Translations under genes and position numbers: made by a program
Source: Microbacterium sp. LWS13-1.2
Lineage (GTDB): Bacteria; Actinomycetota; Actinomycetes; Actinomycetales; Microbacteriaceae
Length of the DNA stretch: 64,000 bases
NCBI RefSeq assembly: GCF_040144835.1
Contig: NZ_CP151632.1
Location: 4,030,001-4,094,000, forward strand
Direction: 5' to 3'
Notes under the pieces: model-generated
Told to the model about the DNA's origin: nothing
The model's database searches: none
What the model saw: the letters and a program-made list of their open reading frames with translations, nothing else
Shown: piece after piece, positions 9,048 to 18,635 of the stretch
Numbering within the stretch: the first letter of the stretch is position 1
How the letters are laid out: each line of letters opens with the position of its first letter

Positions 9048-10196
9048 GTGCTGATCCCGCTTGCCAACGACCCCCGTGACTACGCGTGGGGCTCGCTCTC
9101 CCTGCTCGCCGAACTCGAGGGGCGCGAGACGTCCGGCCGCGCTGAGGCGGAGGTGTGGTTCGGGGATCACCCGGGCGACCCGGCCGAGACGCCCGACGGC
9201 CGCACGCTCGACCGGTGGGTCGCCGAAGAAGGGGCCGCAGCCGGTATCGATGCGCCGCTGCCGTACCTGCTGAAGCTGCTGGCGGCGGCATCCGCTCTCT
9301 CCATCCAGGCGCACCCCTCCAAGGCGCAGGCTGAGGCGGGCTTCGCGCGCGAGGAGGCTGCGGGGATCCCGCGTGACGCCGCCGAGCGCACCTACCGCGA
9401 CGCCAATCACAAGCCCGAGCTGATCGTGGCGCTCAGCGACACGTTCCGGGCGCTCGCGGGCCTCCGCGAGCTCGAGGCCACGCGCCGCCTCATCGCCGCG
9501 CTCGGACCCGGTGCCGCACCGCTCGCGGAGCGTCTGGAAGCCGAGGACGCCTCACTCTCTGCCGTGATCGGCTGGCTCCTCTCGGACGGGGCCGACGTCG
9601 CGCGCGACGTCATCGCCGCCGCGGTCTCGGCCGAGTACGACGAGTTCTCCGCCGAGCTGGAGCTCGCGCGCACGCTGGATGCCGCCTTCCCCGGCGACCC
9701 CGGCATCGTCGTGGCCCTGCTGATGAACCTGGTGACCCTGCGTCGCGGCGAAGGACTCTTCGTGCCGGCCGGCGTCTTGCACGCCTACCTCGACGGTCTG
9801 GGTGTGGAGCTGATGGCGGCGAGCGACAACGTGCTCCGCGGTGGTCTGACGCCGAAGCACGTCGACGCGGCCGAGCTGGTGAGCGTGCTCGACCCGACGC
9901 CGGGGCTGCCGCCGGTGATCCGGGCGCGGGTACTCGGGGAAGGCATCGGCCAGTACGACGTGCCGGTCTCGGACTTCGCCCTGCTCGCCGTCGCCCCGAC
10001 GCGGGAGGGGGTCGAGGTGCCGCTGGCGGGACCGGCGATCGCGGTCGCCACCGGCGGGTCCCTCGAGGTCGTCGGGCTCGCGTCGGGAGCGGCGTCGGAC
10101 CTCGTACCCGGGGCCGCCGTGCTCGTGACCCCGGACGAAGGCGGGGTCCGCGTGGCAGGTGAAGGAGAGCTCTTCATCGCCCTTCCGGGACGCTGA
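9048..10196 (+). CDS. manA: mannose-6-phosphate isomerase, class I
   Basis: A 382-residue type I phosphomannose isomerase interconverting fructose-6-P and mannose-6-P in the cytosol and feeding GDP-mannose and glycan synthesis. Zinc ligands are recognisable in QAHPSK (Gln and His), NHKPELIVAL (Glu) and the segment VLHAYLDGLGVELMAASDNV (His, with the active-site lid), as in the family; length is normal. GTG at 9048 is the only sensible start and is preceded by a leaderless-type TAGGCT. It is divergent from the O-antigen ligase-like pair (85 bases between starts). In M. tuberculosis manA (Rv3255c) is likewise near whiB2 and Rv3259; the phosphomannomutase gene manB normally in this neighbourhood is absent from the window. 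Confidence 0.95.
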   Translation: MLIPLANDPRDYAWGSLSLLAELEGRETSGRAEAEVWFGDHPGDPAETPDGRTLDRWVAEEGAAAGIDAPLPYLLKLLAAASALSIQAHPSKAQAEAGFAREEAAGIPRDAAERTYRDANHKPELIVALSDTFRALAGLRELEATRRLIAALGPGAAPLAERLEAEDASLSAVIGWLLSDGADVARDVIAAAVSAEYDEFSAELELARTLDAAFPGDPGIVVALLMNLVTLRRGEGLFVPAGVLHAYLDGLGVELMAASDNVLRGGLTPKHVDAAELVSVLDPTPGLPPVIRARVLGEGIGQYDVPVSDFALLAVAPTREGVEVPLAGPAIAVATGGSLEVVGLASGAASDLVPGAAVLVTPDEGGVRVAGEGELFIALPGR

Positions 10197-10299
10197 ACCG
10201 CGGGCTCATCGCTTTCTCATCGGACCGTTATCACAGCGCGACACGCCGTCGGCGCGTCGTGAAGGTTCAAGAGGCGGTTGAGCGTTTACTATCTGCGAC

Positions 10300-10328
10300 T
10301 TGACCTCGGCGAACTACACGGGTGTAAT
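10300..10328 (+). promoter_or_regulatory. candidate whiB2 promoter
   Basis: TTGACC (10300-10305), a 17-base spacer and TGTAAT (10323-10328) resemble a housekeeping sigma-A promoter and would give a leader of about 45 bases ending in a strong GGGGGTGAG ribosome site before the ATG at 10379. The upstream 10197-10299 part of this gap contains only an imperfect GC-rich inverted repeat (about 10237-10258) that might end manA transcription. Confidence 0.5.
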
Positions 10329-10378
10329 TATCCGTACACGCACCAGCGTGGAGCAGGATCACGGGGGGTGAGAACGAC

Positions 10379-10705
10379 ATGACGGTTTCTCAATACCGTT
10401 CCGGCGTTCCCGACGACTGGTTCGTCGATCCGGTTCAACTGGGGGTACCGGGGGTTCGCCGCAACATCGACGCGGAAGAAGACAATCCGCTCGCATGGCA
10501 GACCGACGCACTGTGTGCGCAGACCGATCCGGAGGCGTTCTTCCCCGAGAAGGGCGGCTCCACGCGTGATGCGAAGCGCATCTGCACGTCGTGCGACGTG
10601 CGAGGCGAATGCCTCGACTATGCGCTGCAGAACGACGAGCGATTCGGTATCTGGGGCGGTCTCAGCGAGCGCGAACGTCGCAAGCTGAAGCGTCGAGCCG
10701 GCTGA
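10379..10705 (+). CDS. whiB2: WhiB-family regulator, WhiB2/WhmD type
   Basis: A 108-residue iron-sulfur transcription factor. The four cluster cysteines are visible as DALCAQTD (one), CTSC (two) and GEC (one), followed by the family turn GIWGGLSERERRKLKRR, the DNA- or sigma-binding segment. The roughly 45-residue N-terminal extension before the first cysteine and the position beside DUF3499, Rv3259-like and manA genes fit WhiB2 (WhmD in mycobacteria), which controls septation and cell division with sigma-A. ATG at 10379 follows the strong ribosome site GGGGGTGAG. Its assignment as WhiB2 rather than another paralogue rests on synteny. Confidence 0.9.
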   Translation: MTVSQYRSGVPDDWFVDPVQLGVPGVRRNIDAEEDNPLAWQTDALCAQTDPEAFFPEKGGSTRDAKRICTSCDVRGECLDYALQNDERFGIWGGLSERERRKLKRRAG

Positions 10706-10792
10706 AACGCACGCTGGTCGGCCGGTTCGATCCGGCCGACCCGGCGCGTTCGCCCGAGTTGGCGATGGAGCGCGACCTAGGCTGACCAGGAC

Positions 10793-13771
10793 ATGCCCAC
10801 CGTTTCGCCGAGCCCTGTTCCGCCGACCAGTCCGTCGTCGGACGGTGTCACCTCGAACGCTGCCCTCGCGAGCTCCGGTCCCTCGGAGTCCGCGCTGACG
10901 CGCGCCTCCGCGTCGAACCGGATACACGCGGTTCTCGTCGTCCGTCCCGATGGTCGCACGCCGGCCGCATTCCACCTGCGACGCACTCTCGCGGCACTCG
11001 CCGAGCAGACGCGTCCGGTCGACGCCCTCACGATCGTGGTCTGCGGCGGTGACGACCACCTCTTCGAGATCGTGGATGCCGCAGGCGCCGAGTTCGTCGT
11101 GAAGGCTCCGGCATCCACCGGTTTCGCGGCGGCGACGGCGCTCGTGTCGCCGCGCGGCGGCGAGAACGTCGACGCCGACGCGCTCTGGCTGCTGGCGCAG
11201 GACACGGCGCCGGAGCCCGACGCGCTCGCCCGGCTGGCCGGAGCCCTTGAGCTGTCGCCGTCGGTCGCCTTCGTGGCGCCCAAGCTCGTGCGCTGGGACG
11301 ACCGTTCCGAGATCGTCTCGCTCGGCGTGAGCATGACCCGGGTCGGCCGCACGGTAGGCCTCGCCGACGGCGAGCTCGATCAGGGGCAGCACGACGCGCA
11401 GGAGGACGTGCTCGGTGCCGACGTGCGCGGCATCCTGGTCCGCTCCGATGCCTGGGACCGGCTCGGCGGCCTCGACCGCGGCCTCGCAGGCGCCGACGAG
11501 GGACTCGACCTCGGGGTGAGGGCGCGACTGGCCGGGGGCCGCGTGTCGCTGGTCCCGGCAGCACTCGTCGCCACGGCAGGGGACGGCGTCGCCGGTCTGC
11601 CGGTGCCGCTGACCCCGCAGCGCCGACGTCGCGCGGTCTATGCCGAGCGCGTGGCGCAGCTGCGCCGACGGCTGGCGTACGCGCCGACCGTCGCGACGCC
11701 GCTGCACTGGCTGTCCGTGCTGCCGCTCGCGCTCTGGCGCACCGTCGTGGATCTCGTACGCAAGCAACCGGGTCGCATCGCCTCCGAGTGGGGCGCGGCG
11801 GCCGTGGCGTTCGTCGGGATCGTGCCGGTATGGCGCGCACGTCGCCGCATCGCGCGCGCACGCACGGCGTCGTGGGCGCAGGTGGCGCCGCTGCGCACGA
11901 CGCAGGCCGAACTCCGCGAACGTCTCGACGACGACCCCGAGGTCGCGATCGGCGGCCATCGGCGCAGCGACCTGAGGTTCTTCGCCGGTGGGGCTGCCTG
12001 GCTGGTGCTCGCCGCGCTCGCCGTCTCTGTCGCCGCCTTCCCCGCGCTGCTGGCATGGCCGGTGCTGGGCGGGGGAGCGCTCCAGCCCCTCGCGAACACC
12101 GTCGGTCAGCTGTGGGATGACGCCGCGTACGGACAGCGAGCGCTCGGACTCGACACGATCGGGCCGGCGGATCCGTTCGCAGCCGTGATCGCGGTGCTCG
12201 GCTCGCTCTGGCCGTGGGCGCCGTCGCGGGCGCTCGTGCTGCTGTGGATCCTCGCGCTGCCGCTCGCCGCGCTCGGCGGCTGGTTCGCGGCTACACGGGT
12301 GACCGAACGGGCCAGCCTGCGGCTGCTCGGCGGTGCGGTGTGGGCGCTGTCGCCGACGCTCCTCGTCGCGCTCACCCAGGGGCGGCCCACCGGAGTGCTC
12401 GTTCACCTGCTGCTGCCGTGGCTGTTCTATGCGGGTGCGGTCGCGCATCGGTCGTGGGCAGGGGCGGGGGCGGCCTCGCTGCTGCTTGCCGCCGTGCTGG
12501 CGGCAGCGCCATCCCTGGCGCCCGCGATGGCGGTGCTGTGGTTCGGCGCCGTCGTGCTCGGCATCGTCCTCCGTGCGGGTCGCGGCGTGGCACGCCTGGT
12601 GTGGACGCTCGTGCCGTCGCTCGCCCTCGCACTCCCGCTCGTCTGGAACGCGCTGACCCACGGACGCGCGTGGGGACTCGTCGCCGACCCGGGTGTGCCC
12701 TGGGCAGGACCGCAGGTCGCGGCCGACGCCGCGGGCCGCGCGCTCCTGGCAGCCGGCATCCCGACCTCGGATCTTGCCGGGTGGGCGACTCTGCTGCCGG
12801 ACGGGCCGACCTGGTGGGTGCCCCTGCTCAGCGTGCCGCTGGCCCTGCTCGCCCTCGCGGCGCCGTTGACGCAGCGCTGGGCCGCCGGCATCGTGCTGCT
12901 CGCAGTGACGGCGCTCGGCCTCGGCACGGCGTTCGCCGCGGTCGGGGTGTCGGTGTCGTTCGTCCAGTCGCTCACCGTTGCGCTGTGGCCCGGCACCGGG
13001 CTGAGCCTCGCATGGCTCGGCGCGCTCGGAGGGGCGCTGGTTGCCCTGGATGCCGGTCTCGCCCCGCGTGTCGCGCTGGCGCGCGGGCTGGCGGCCACGC
13101 TCGTCTTCGCCGCGGCCGTGATGCTCGCCGTGCCGTCGCTCACCGCCTTCACCCGCGGCACCGCGACGATCGCCAACGGTCCCGCCAGCACGCTTCCCGC
13201 CTTCGTCGCGGCCGAGGGGCGCGACGACCCGGATGTCGGAACCATCGTGCTCACTCCGCAGGCCGACGCCGGTGTCGCTGCCCAGGTGGTCTGGGGTGCG
13301 AGCGAGACCGTCGGCGGTCAGACCACGCTGCTGTCGACCCGCTCTCAAGCGAGTCCTCAGGACGAGGAACTGGCGGCCCTCGCCGCCGATCTCGTCACCC
13401 CCTCCTCGGAGGATGTCGTCGCCGAGCTCGCCGACCGGGGCATCGGGTTCATCCTGCTGGCGCCGTCGACACCGCCCGAGACCGATGCCGCGCGGACGAC
13501 GCGGCTGTCTGCCGTGACGGCGCTCGGCCAGCGCGACACGCTCGTCGTCGTGGGCGACACCGCCAAGGGAGAGCTCTGGCGCGTCGTGGATGAGATCGCA
13601 CCGCGTCCGGCGGAAGCGGCATCCGTCTCCGCCGTCGCGCGGTGGATCGCGTTCGGGCAGTTCGCCATCCTCGGGATCGCCCTGCTCCTCGCGCTGCCGA
13701 CGGCGACGTCGATCCGCGAGGCGCGCCGCACCCCACGCGTGGTGGGACCTCACTGGCAGGAGGGTCGATGA
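10793..13771 (+). CDS. giant membrane glycosyltransferase, GT2-like N-terminus
   Basis: A 992-residue protein. Residues about 43-270 form a GT-A type family 2 glycosyltransferase-like domain (IHAVLVVRPDG strand, ALAEQTRP, then the DALWLLAQD region and GGLDRGLAGADEGLDLGVRA), with the classic DxD motif poorly defined. A short hydrophobic stretch follows near 310-340 and from about 400 to 790 there are ten or more membrane segments; a soluble 150-residue domain and one last membrane helix (about 950) end the protein. The arrangement is conserved in Actinobacteria between whiB2 and DUF5719 genes, which suggests a role in assembling a cell-surface glycan. TAGGCT lies 9 bases before the ATG, so the leader is very short. 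The last base pairs overlap the DUF5719 start (ATGA). Confidence 0.8.
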   Translation: MPTVSPSPVPPTSPSSDGVTSNAALASSGPSESALTRASASNRIHAVLVVRPDGRTPAAFHLRRTLAALAEQTRPVDALTIVVCGGDDHLFEIVDAAGAEFVVKAPASTGFAAATALVSPRGGENVDADALWLLAQDTAPEPDALARLAGALELSPSVAFVAPKLVRWDDRSEIVSLGVSMTRVGRTVGLADGELDQGQHDAQEDVLGADVRGILVRSDAWDRLGGLDRGLAGADEGLDLGVRARLAGGRVSLVPAALVATAGDGVAGLPVPLTPQRRRRAVYAERVAQLRRRLAYAPTVATPLHWLSVLPLALWRTVVDLVRKQPGRIASEWGAAAVAFVGIVPVWRARRRIARARTASWAQVAPLRTTQAELRERLDDDPEVAIGGHRRSDLRFFAGGAAWLVLAALAVSVAAFPALLAWPVLGGGALQPLANTVGQLWDDAAYGQRALGLDTIGPADPFAAVIAVLGSLWPWAPSRALVLLWILALPLAALGGWFAATRVTERASLRLLGGAVWALSPTLLVALTQGRPTGVLVHLLLPWLFYAGAVAHRSWAGAGAASLLLAAVLAAAPSLAPAMAVLWFGAVVLGIVLRAGRGVARLVWTLVPSLALALPLVWNALTHGRAWGLVADPGVPWAGPQVAADAAGRALLAAGIPTSDLAGWATLLPDGPTWWVPLLSVPLALLALAAPLTQRWAAGIVLLAVTALGLGTAFAAVGVSVSFVQSLTVALWPGTGLSLAWLGALGGALVALDAGLAPRVALARGLAATLVFAAAVMLAVPSLTAFTRGTATIANGPASTLPAFVAAEGRDDPDVGTIVLTPQADAGVAAQVVWGASETVGGQTTLLSTRSQASPQDEELAALAADLVTPSSEDVVAELADRGIGFILLAPSTPPETDAARTTRLSAVTALGQRDTLVVVGDTAKGELWRVVDEIAPRPAEAASVSAVARWIAFGQFAILGIALLLALPTATSIREARRTPRVVGPHWQEGR

Positions 13772-15174
13772 GCGACCGACGGGTGTTCCGCTGGGCGACG
13801 ACGAGCGCCCGCCTGCTGATCGGCACGGCCGTGTCGATCGTCGCCGTGGTCGCCGTCGTCACCGCCGTCTCGGTGCCGTGGCCGACGGTCGCGCGCGAGC
13901 CGCTGAGCGTGCGGGCCACACCGGCGCCCGCGGCGTCCGTGATCGCGTGCGACGGCGGGCTTCTGTCGATCGGCCGCAATCCGGCGGCCGCCGACGCCAT
14001 CACCGTGGTCGCGCCGCAATCGGTCGTCGTCGGGGTGGCAGACGGCGAACGGCCTGCGGAGCAGCGTCTGGAGACCACCGACGTCGGGCCCGGCCCGCTG
14101 GCCTACACGGCTCCGCCGCTCGACGGCCAGGCGGTCGACGTGGCAGCCACGGGCGCGGCGACCGCGTCGGCCGACGACCTCTCCGGCTTCGCCGCCTCGG
14201 CATGCCGGCCGCCACTGCTGGACTCGTGGCTCGTCGGCGGGTCCGGGGCCACCGGCGCGGCCGACCTCGTGCTGCTCGCGAACCCGGGCACCGTTCCGGC
14301 GACGGTGCAGCTGACCGTCTACGGGGCCGCGGGGCCGCAGAGCCCTCCCGGCGGCGTCGACCTCGTGGTCCCCCCCGGCACGCAGCGCGTCGTGCCCCTG
14401 GCGGGCATCGCGCTGGGCGAAGAGACGCCCGTGGTGCGCGTGTCGGCTGTCGGCGCGCCGATCCGGGCGTCCCTCCAGGCGAGCATCACGCGCACGCTCA
14501 CGCCGGGCGGCGTCGACCAGGTCGGTCCTGTCGCGCATGCCGAGACGACAGAGGTCATCACCGGCATCACCGTGACGCGCGCGATAGCCGCGGACGGCGC
14601 GGCCGACGAGGTGACCGTGCTGCGGATGCTGGCGCCCGCTGCGCCCGCGACCGCACGGGTGACCGTCACCACGGTCGGCGGCCGCGAACCGGTGCGCGAG
14701 CCGCAGGAGGTGGCGCTCGAGGCCGGCAAACCGCTCGAGCTGGCGCTGGACAGCCTGACCGCCGGCTCGTACACGGTGACGATCGATGCGGACGAACCCC
14801 TCGTGGCGGCGGTCTGGCAGGCGACCGGTGTCGACGAGGGCGACGACTTCGCGTGGTACACCCCGGCGCCCGAGGTGGCGGTGGCATCCCTCTTCGCGAC
14901 GCCCGGAGGACCGACTCCGTCGCTCTCGGTGGTGAATCCGTCGAACGAACCGGTCGCGGTCGCCGTCACGCCGGTCGACGGCGGATCCCCGCTCGATCTC
15001 ACGATCCCGGCGAACGGCTCCGTCGCCGTGCGACTGGCCGCGCGCACGGTGTACCGGTTCGAGCCCGAGGCCCCCGTGCGCGCCGGCCTGTCGTTCGCGG
15101 GAGATGGCGCGCTGGCGGGCGTGCCGGTGTGGCCGGCGGACGTCGCGACCTCCGAGATCCTCGTCTACCCCTGA
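13768..15174 (+). CDS. DUF5719 family secreted/membrane-anchored protein
   Basis: A 468-residue protein with one N-terminal membrane segment (about residues 16-40) and a long extracytoplasmic part rich in Ala, Val, Thr and Pro. The body is built of beta-rich repeats, with segments such as LLANPGTVPATVQLTVYGA and SVVNPSNEPVAVAVTP that look like two immunoglobulin-like units, typical of DUF5719. ATG at 13768 is fixed by the 4-base overlap with the glycosyltransferase stop and an AGGAGG ribosome site 5 bases upstream; the longer open frame starts inside that gene. Function is not known; co-transcription with the glycosyltransferase suggests that they act together at the envelope. Confidence 0.85.
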   Translation: MSDRRVFRWATTSARLLIGTAVSIVAVVAVVTAVSVPWPTVAREPLSVRATPAPAASVIACDGGLLSIGRNPAAADAITVVAPQSVVVGVADGERPAEQRLETTDVGPGPLAYTAPPLDGQAVDVAATGAATASADDLSGFAASACRPPLLDSWLVGGSGATGAADLVLLANPGTVPATVQLTVYGAAGPQSPPGGVDLVVPPGTQRVVPLAGIALGEETPVVRVSAVGAPIRASLQASITRTLTPGGVDQVGPVAHAETTEVITGITVTRAIAADGAADEVTVLRMLAPAAPATARVTVTTVGGREPVREPQEVALEAGKPLELALDSLTAGSYTVTIDADEPLVAAVWQATGVDEGDDFAWYTPAPEVAVASLFATPGGPTPSLSVVNPSNEPVAVAVTPVDGGSPLDLTIPANGSVAVRLAARTVYRFEPEAPVRAGLSFAGDGALAGVPVWPADVATSEILVYP

Positions 15175-15202
15175 GTCGAGCCTTCTGGCGCCCCACGGTA
15201 GG

Positions 15203-15232
15203 GGTTTCGACTCGCTTCGCCCGCTCAACCTC
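15203..15232. repeat. GTTTCGACTCGCTT-type intergenic repeat
   Basis: The segment GTTTCGACTCGCTTCGCC...CTCAACC resembles a family of short repeats common in Microbacterium-type genomes; a second, partial copy lies at 25919-25956 and a translated derivative appears at 44868-44897. Confidence 0.5.
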
Positions 15233-15285
15233 GACGCGGCTCGCGTCAACGCTCGCTGGCGCTCGCATTGATCCGAGCCGCGTCA
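15233..15285. terminator. bidirectional hairpin between DUF5719 and Rv3259-like genes
   Basis: GACGCGGCTCG (15233-15243) pairs with CGAGCCGCGTC (15274-15284); inside, TCAA (15246-15249) pairs with TTGA, giving a long imperfect stem with mirror mismatches. It lies between convergent genes and its right arm reaches the stop codon of the minus-strand gene. No T-run follows. Confidence 0.55.
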
Positions 15286-15723
15286 GAAGTAGCGGAAGCG
15301 CTCCGGGCCGAGGTCCCACGGGTCGCGGTCCAGATACTCCGCCGCGGCCCGGAAGACGGCGCCCTCGACGAGCATGCGTCGATGCAGCTCGTCGTCGCGG
15401 TGCAGATGGCTGAGCCGCTCGATCGGCAGGCGATACAGGATGATGCGGCCCGCGTCGGGCAGCACCGTCCATCGAGGGATGCCGTCGTCATCGGTCGCCG
15501 CCGGCATGTCGGCGACCTCGAACCGCACGTCGCGGAGCTCGGGCCAGGCCGAGCGGAGGAACTCCGCCGCGGTGCCGACGGACAGGTCGAAGCGGTCGAC
15601 GCGGGTGTCCAGCGGCGGGAGGGGAGGACGAACCACGGGGCTCCGGCCCTCGCGGCCGTGTCGGCCATGGCGAGACGCGCGCGGCTGCGCGCGCTCGCTC
15701 GTCCGGGTACGCCGCCACGCCAT
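15283..15723 (-). CDS. Rv3259-like metallopeptidase-family protein lacking HExxH
   Basis: A 146-residue protein resembling M. tuberculosis Rv3259, placed by family databases among zincin-like metallopeptidases. An Arg-rich N-terminus of about 35 residues is followed by RFDLSVGTAAEFLRSAWPEL, the segment RIILYRLPIERL and a C-terminal helix pair ending DPWDLGPERF. The zincin HExxH motif is not present: the matching helix reads HRDDELHRRMLVEG, so proteolysis is doubtful and the protein may be structural or regulatory. ATG at 15723 is supported by TAGGAT exactly 6 bases upstream, a leaderless pattern. It is divergent from DUF3499 and convergent with DUF5719, as in other actinobacteria. Confidence 0.8.
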   Translation of the reverse strand: MAWRRTRTSERAQPRASRHGRHGREGRSPVVRPPLPPLDTRVDRFDLSVGTAAEFLRSAWPELRDVRFEVADMPAATDDDGIPRWTVLPDAGRIILYRLPIERLSHLHRDDELHRRMLVEGAVFRAAAEYLDRDPWDLGPERFRYF

Positions 15724-15729
15724 ATGCCC

Positions 15730-15735
15730 ATCCTA
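15730..15735 (-). promoter_or_regulatory. -10 element for leaderless Rv3259-like transcript
   Basis: On the minus strand TAGGAT is followed by 6 bases and the ATG at 15723. Confidence 0.5.
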
Positions 15736-15863
15736 GGGCGGGGTGAGGGACAGGCTCCTCTCCCACGATGTCGCGGCTTGCGCGCTGCCCGATGCTGACG
15801 GGGCGGAGACGCCGCGGCGCGGCATCCGTCCGCATGGGTCGGGGGCGCGGTAGCGTCGACCCG

Positions 15864-16070
15864 ATGCGCGAGAGAGTCTGCTCCAAGGTCGGCTGCGCCC
15901 GTGAGGCGGTGTCGACGCTCACCTACGACTACGGCGACCAGATGGCGGCACTCGGTCCGCTCGGCGCCGGGGGCGATCCTCACGCGCACGACCTGTGCGC
16001 GATCCACACCGACCGCCTGTCGGTACCCAAGGGCTGGGTGGTCGTGCGGCACGAGACCCTCCGCGCCTGA
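15864..16070 (+). CDS. DUF3499 family small protein
   Basis: A 68-residue protein with a compact zinc-ribbon look: CSKVGC near the N-terminus and HAHDLCAIHTDRL in the middle supply Cys and His residues spaced like a metal site. The family is restricted to Actinobacteria, where it sits next to Rv3259-like and WhiB2 genes; its function is unknown. ATG at 15864 comes 7 bases after TAGCGT, so the message is probably leaderless. The gene ends 16 bases from the convergent methyltransferase, where phosphomannomutase (manB) is often found in related genomes. Confidence 0.85.
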   Translation: MRERVCSKVGCAREAVSTLTYDYGDQMAALGPLGAGGDPHAHDLCAIHTDRLSVPKGWVVVRHETLRA

Positions 16071-16086
16071 GCCGGCATAGACGTCA

Positions 16087-17028
16087 TCAATCGCGGTGGG
16101 GCAACACGCGGCCCACCGCCCGCAATGCCGCGGTCACCCGCCAGCTCGTACTCGATTCCAGCTCACTGATGCGCTGATCCCGTTCGGAGACGGCCTGTCG
16201 TAGGCCCTCTGCCTCTCGTACCAGCCACGCGACCTTGTCCTCGAGTTGAGAGGCATGAAGCTCCGTGTGACGAAGTTTCTCCGGTAGCGGGGCAAGGCGG
16301 CTTCGTATCTCGACCTCCGCACCGAGGCGCTCAAAGTCGTCGCGGATGCGGTCGGCAGTCGCGTCGTCCGCCGAGAACAGGCGCTGAAGTGCGTCGACCT
16401 TCACGTCGCCGACCGAAAGCACGCCGAGCCCGTGGCCGTGATGGAAGGCGAACGTCCGGTGCTCCCTCTCGAGTCGCTCCCAGAGCCGCCAGACGCCGAA
16501 TCCTCGGTCTCGCTCCGCGATGTCATGGAACAGGATGACACCGCCTTCGCGAACGACGCTCCGCCACTCCTCGTAGTCTTCGACCGCGTTCTCATACCCG
16601 TGCCGGCCGTCGATGTGGAGCAGGTCCGCGGAGGCGTCTTCGAAGAGGGGGCGAGACTCGGTGAACCACCCGCGCACCAGCCTCACCGAGCCCGGATAGT
16701 CACGCTCGGCGATCAGCCGAACCGATTCCAGGACCTCCTCACCGTAGAACCCGGCGTGGTCGTCCCCCTGCCAGCTGTCGAGTGCGCTGATGACCATCGG
16801 GTGACCAAGACGCGCGGCGGCCTCCGCGAAGGCGAAGCATGAGAATCCGGTGTGCGTTCCGAGTTCCACCACCGATGCCGGACGCAGGACGTCGATGAGC
16901 CACGCAGCGAAGGGTGCGTGCGTGTTCCACGCACTCACCGGGAATTGGACCGGCAGCCAGTACGAGGTCGGCCGCAACCAGAAAGCGTTCTGGTCCATCA
17001 GCGGTGCTCGTTGTGACGCCAAGGGCAT
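16087..17028 (-). CDS. class I SAM-dependent methyltransferase with C-terminal coiled coil
   Basis: A 313-residue protein. The N-terminal 220 residues are a Rossmann-fold methyltransferase of the Methyltransf_24 kind: SVVELGTHTGFSCFAFAEAA is the SAM-binding motif I, ISALDSWQGDD follows, and LLHIDGRHGYENAVEDYEEW is the acidic motif after strand 4. Residues about 245-300 form a heptad-rich coiled coil ending in ELESSTSWRVTAALR, a tail seen in glycosyltransferases and methyltransferases of surface polysaccharide clusters. Its target is therefore probably a sugar in a wall glycan (inference). ATG at 17028 is preferred over an earlier start, which would overlap ahcY; GGAG lies 13 bases upstream. 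It seems inserted between conserved core genes. Confidence 0.8.
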   Translation of the reverse strand: MPLASQRAPLMDQNAFWLRPTSYWLPVQFPVSAWNTHAPFAAWLIDVLRPASVVELGTHTGFSCFAFAEAAARLGHPMVISALDSWQGDDHAGFYGEEVLESVRLIAERDYPGSVRLVRGWFTESRPLFEDASADLLHIDGRHGYENAVEDYEEWRSVVREGGVILFHDIAERDRGFGVWRLWERLEREHRTFAFHHGHGLGVLSVGDVKVDALQRLFSADDATADRIRDDFERLGAEVEIRSRLAPLPEKLRHTELHASQLEDKVAWLVREAEGLRQAVSERDQRISELESSTSWRVTAALRAVGRVLPHRD

Positions 17029-17119
17029 GGTCAACTCTTTGCTCCGTCGCTCGAGGTGATGCCCAGCATACGTGCGGGGGAGGCCGCGGGCTCGGGTCCC
17101 CGCGTGGGAGAATGGGCGG

Positions 17120-18619
<1,500 letters not shown>

Positions 18620-18635
18620 GGCAGGCCCGGTCGTC

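Noticed and set aside
10328..13753. A 1141-codon open frame on the minus strand opposite the giant glycosyltransferase
   Set aside because: It is Arg/Glu/Gln-rich with no recognisable domain, a standard mirror of GC-biased codons on the opposite strand.
17029..17119. SAH riboswitch upstream of ahcY
   Set aside because: Only a GCGGGG/CCCCGC hairpin is visible; the conserved SAH aptamer core was not found.
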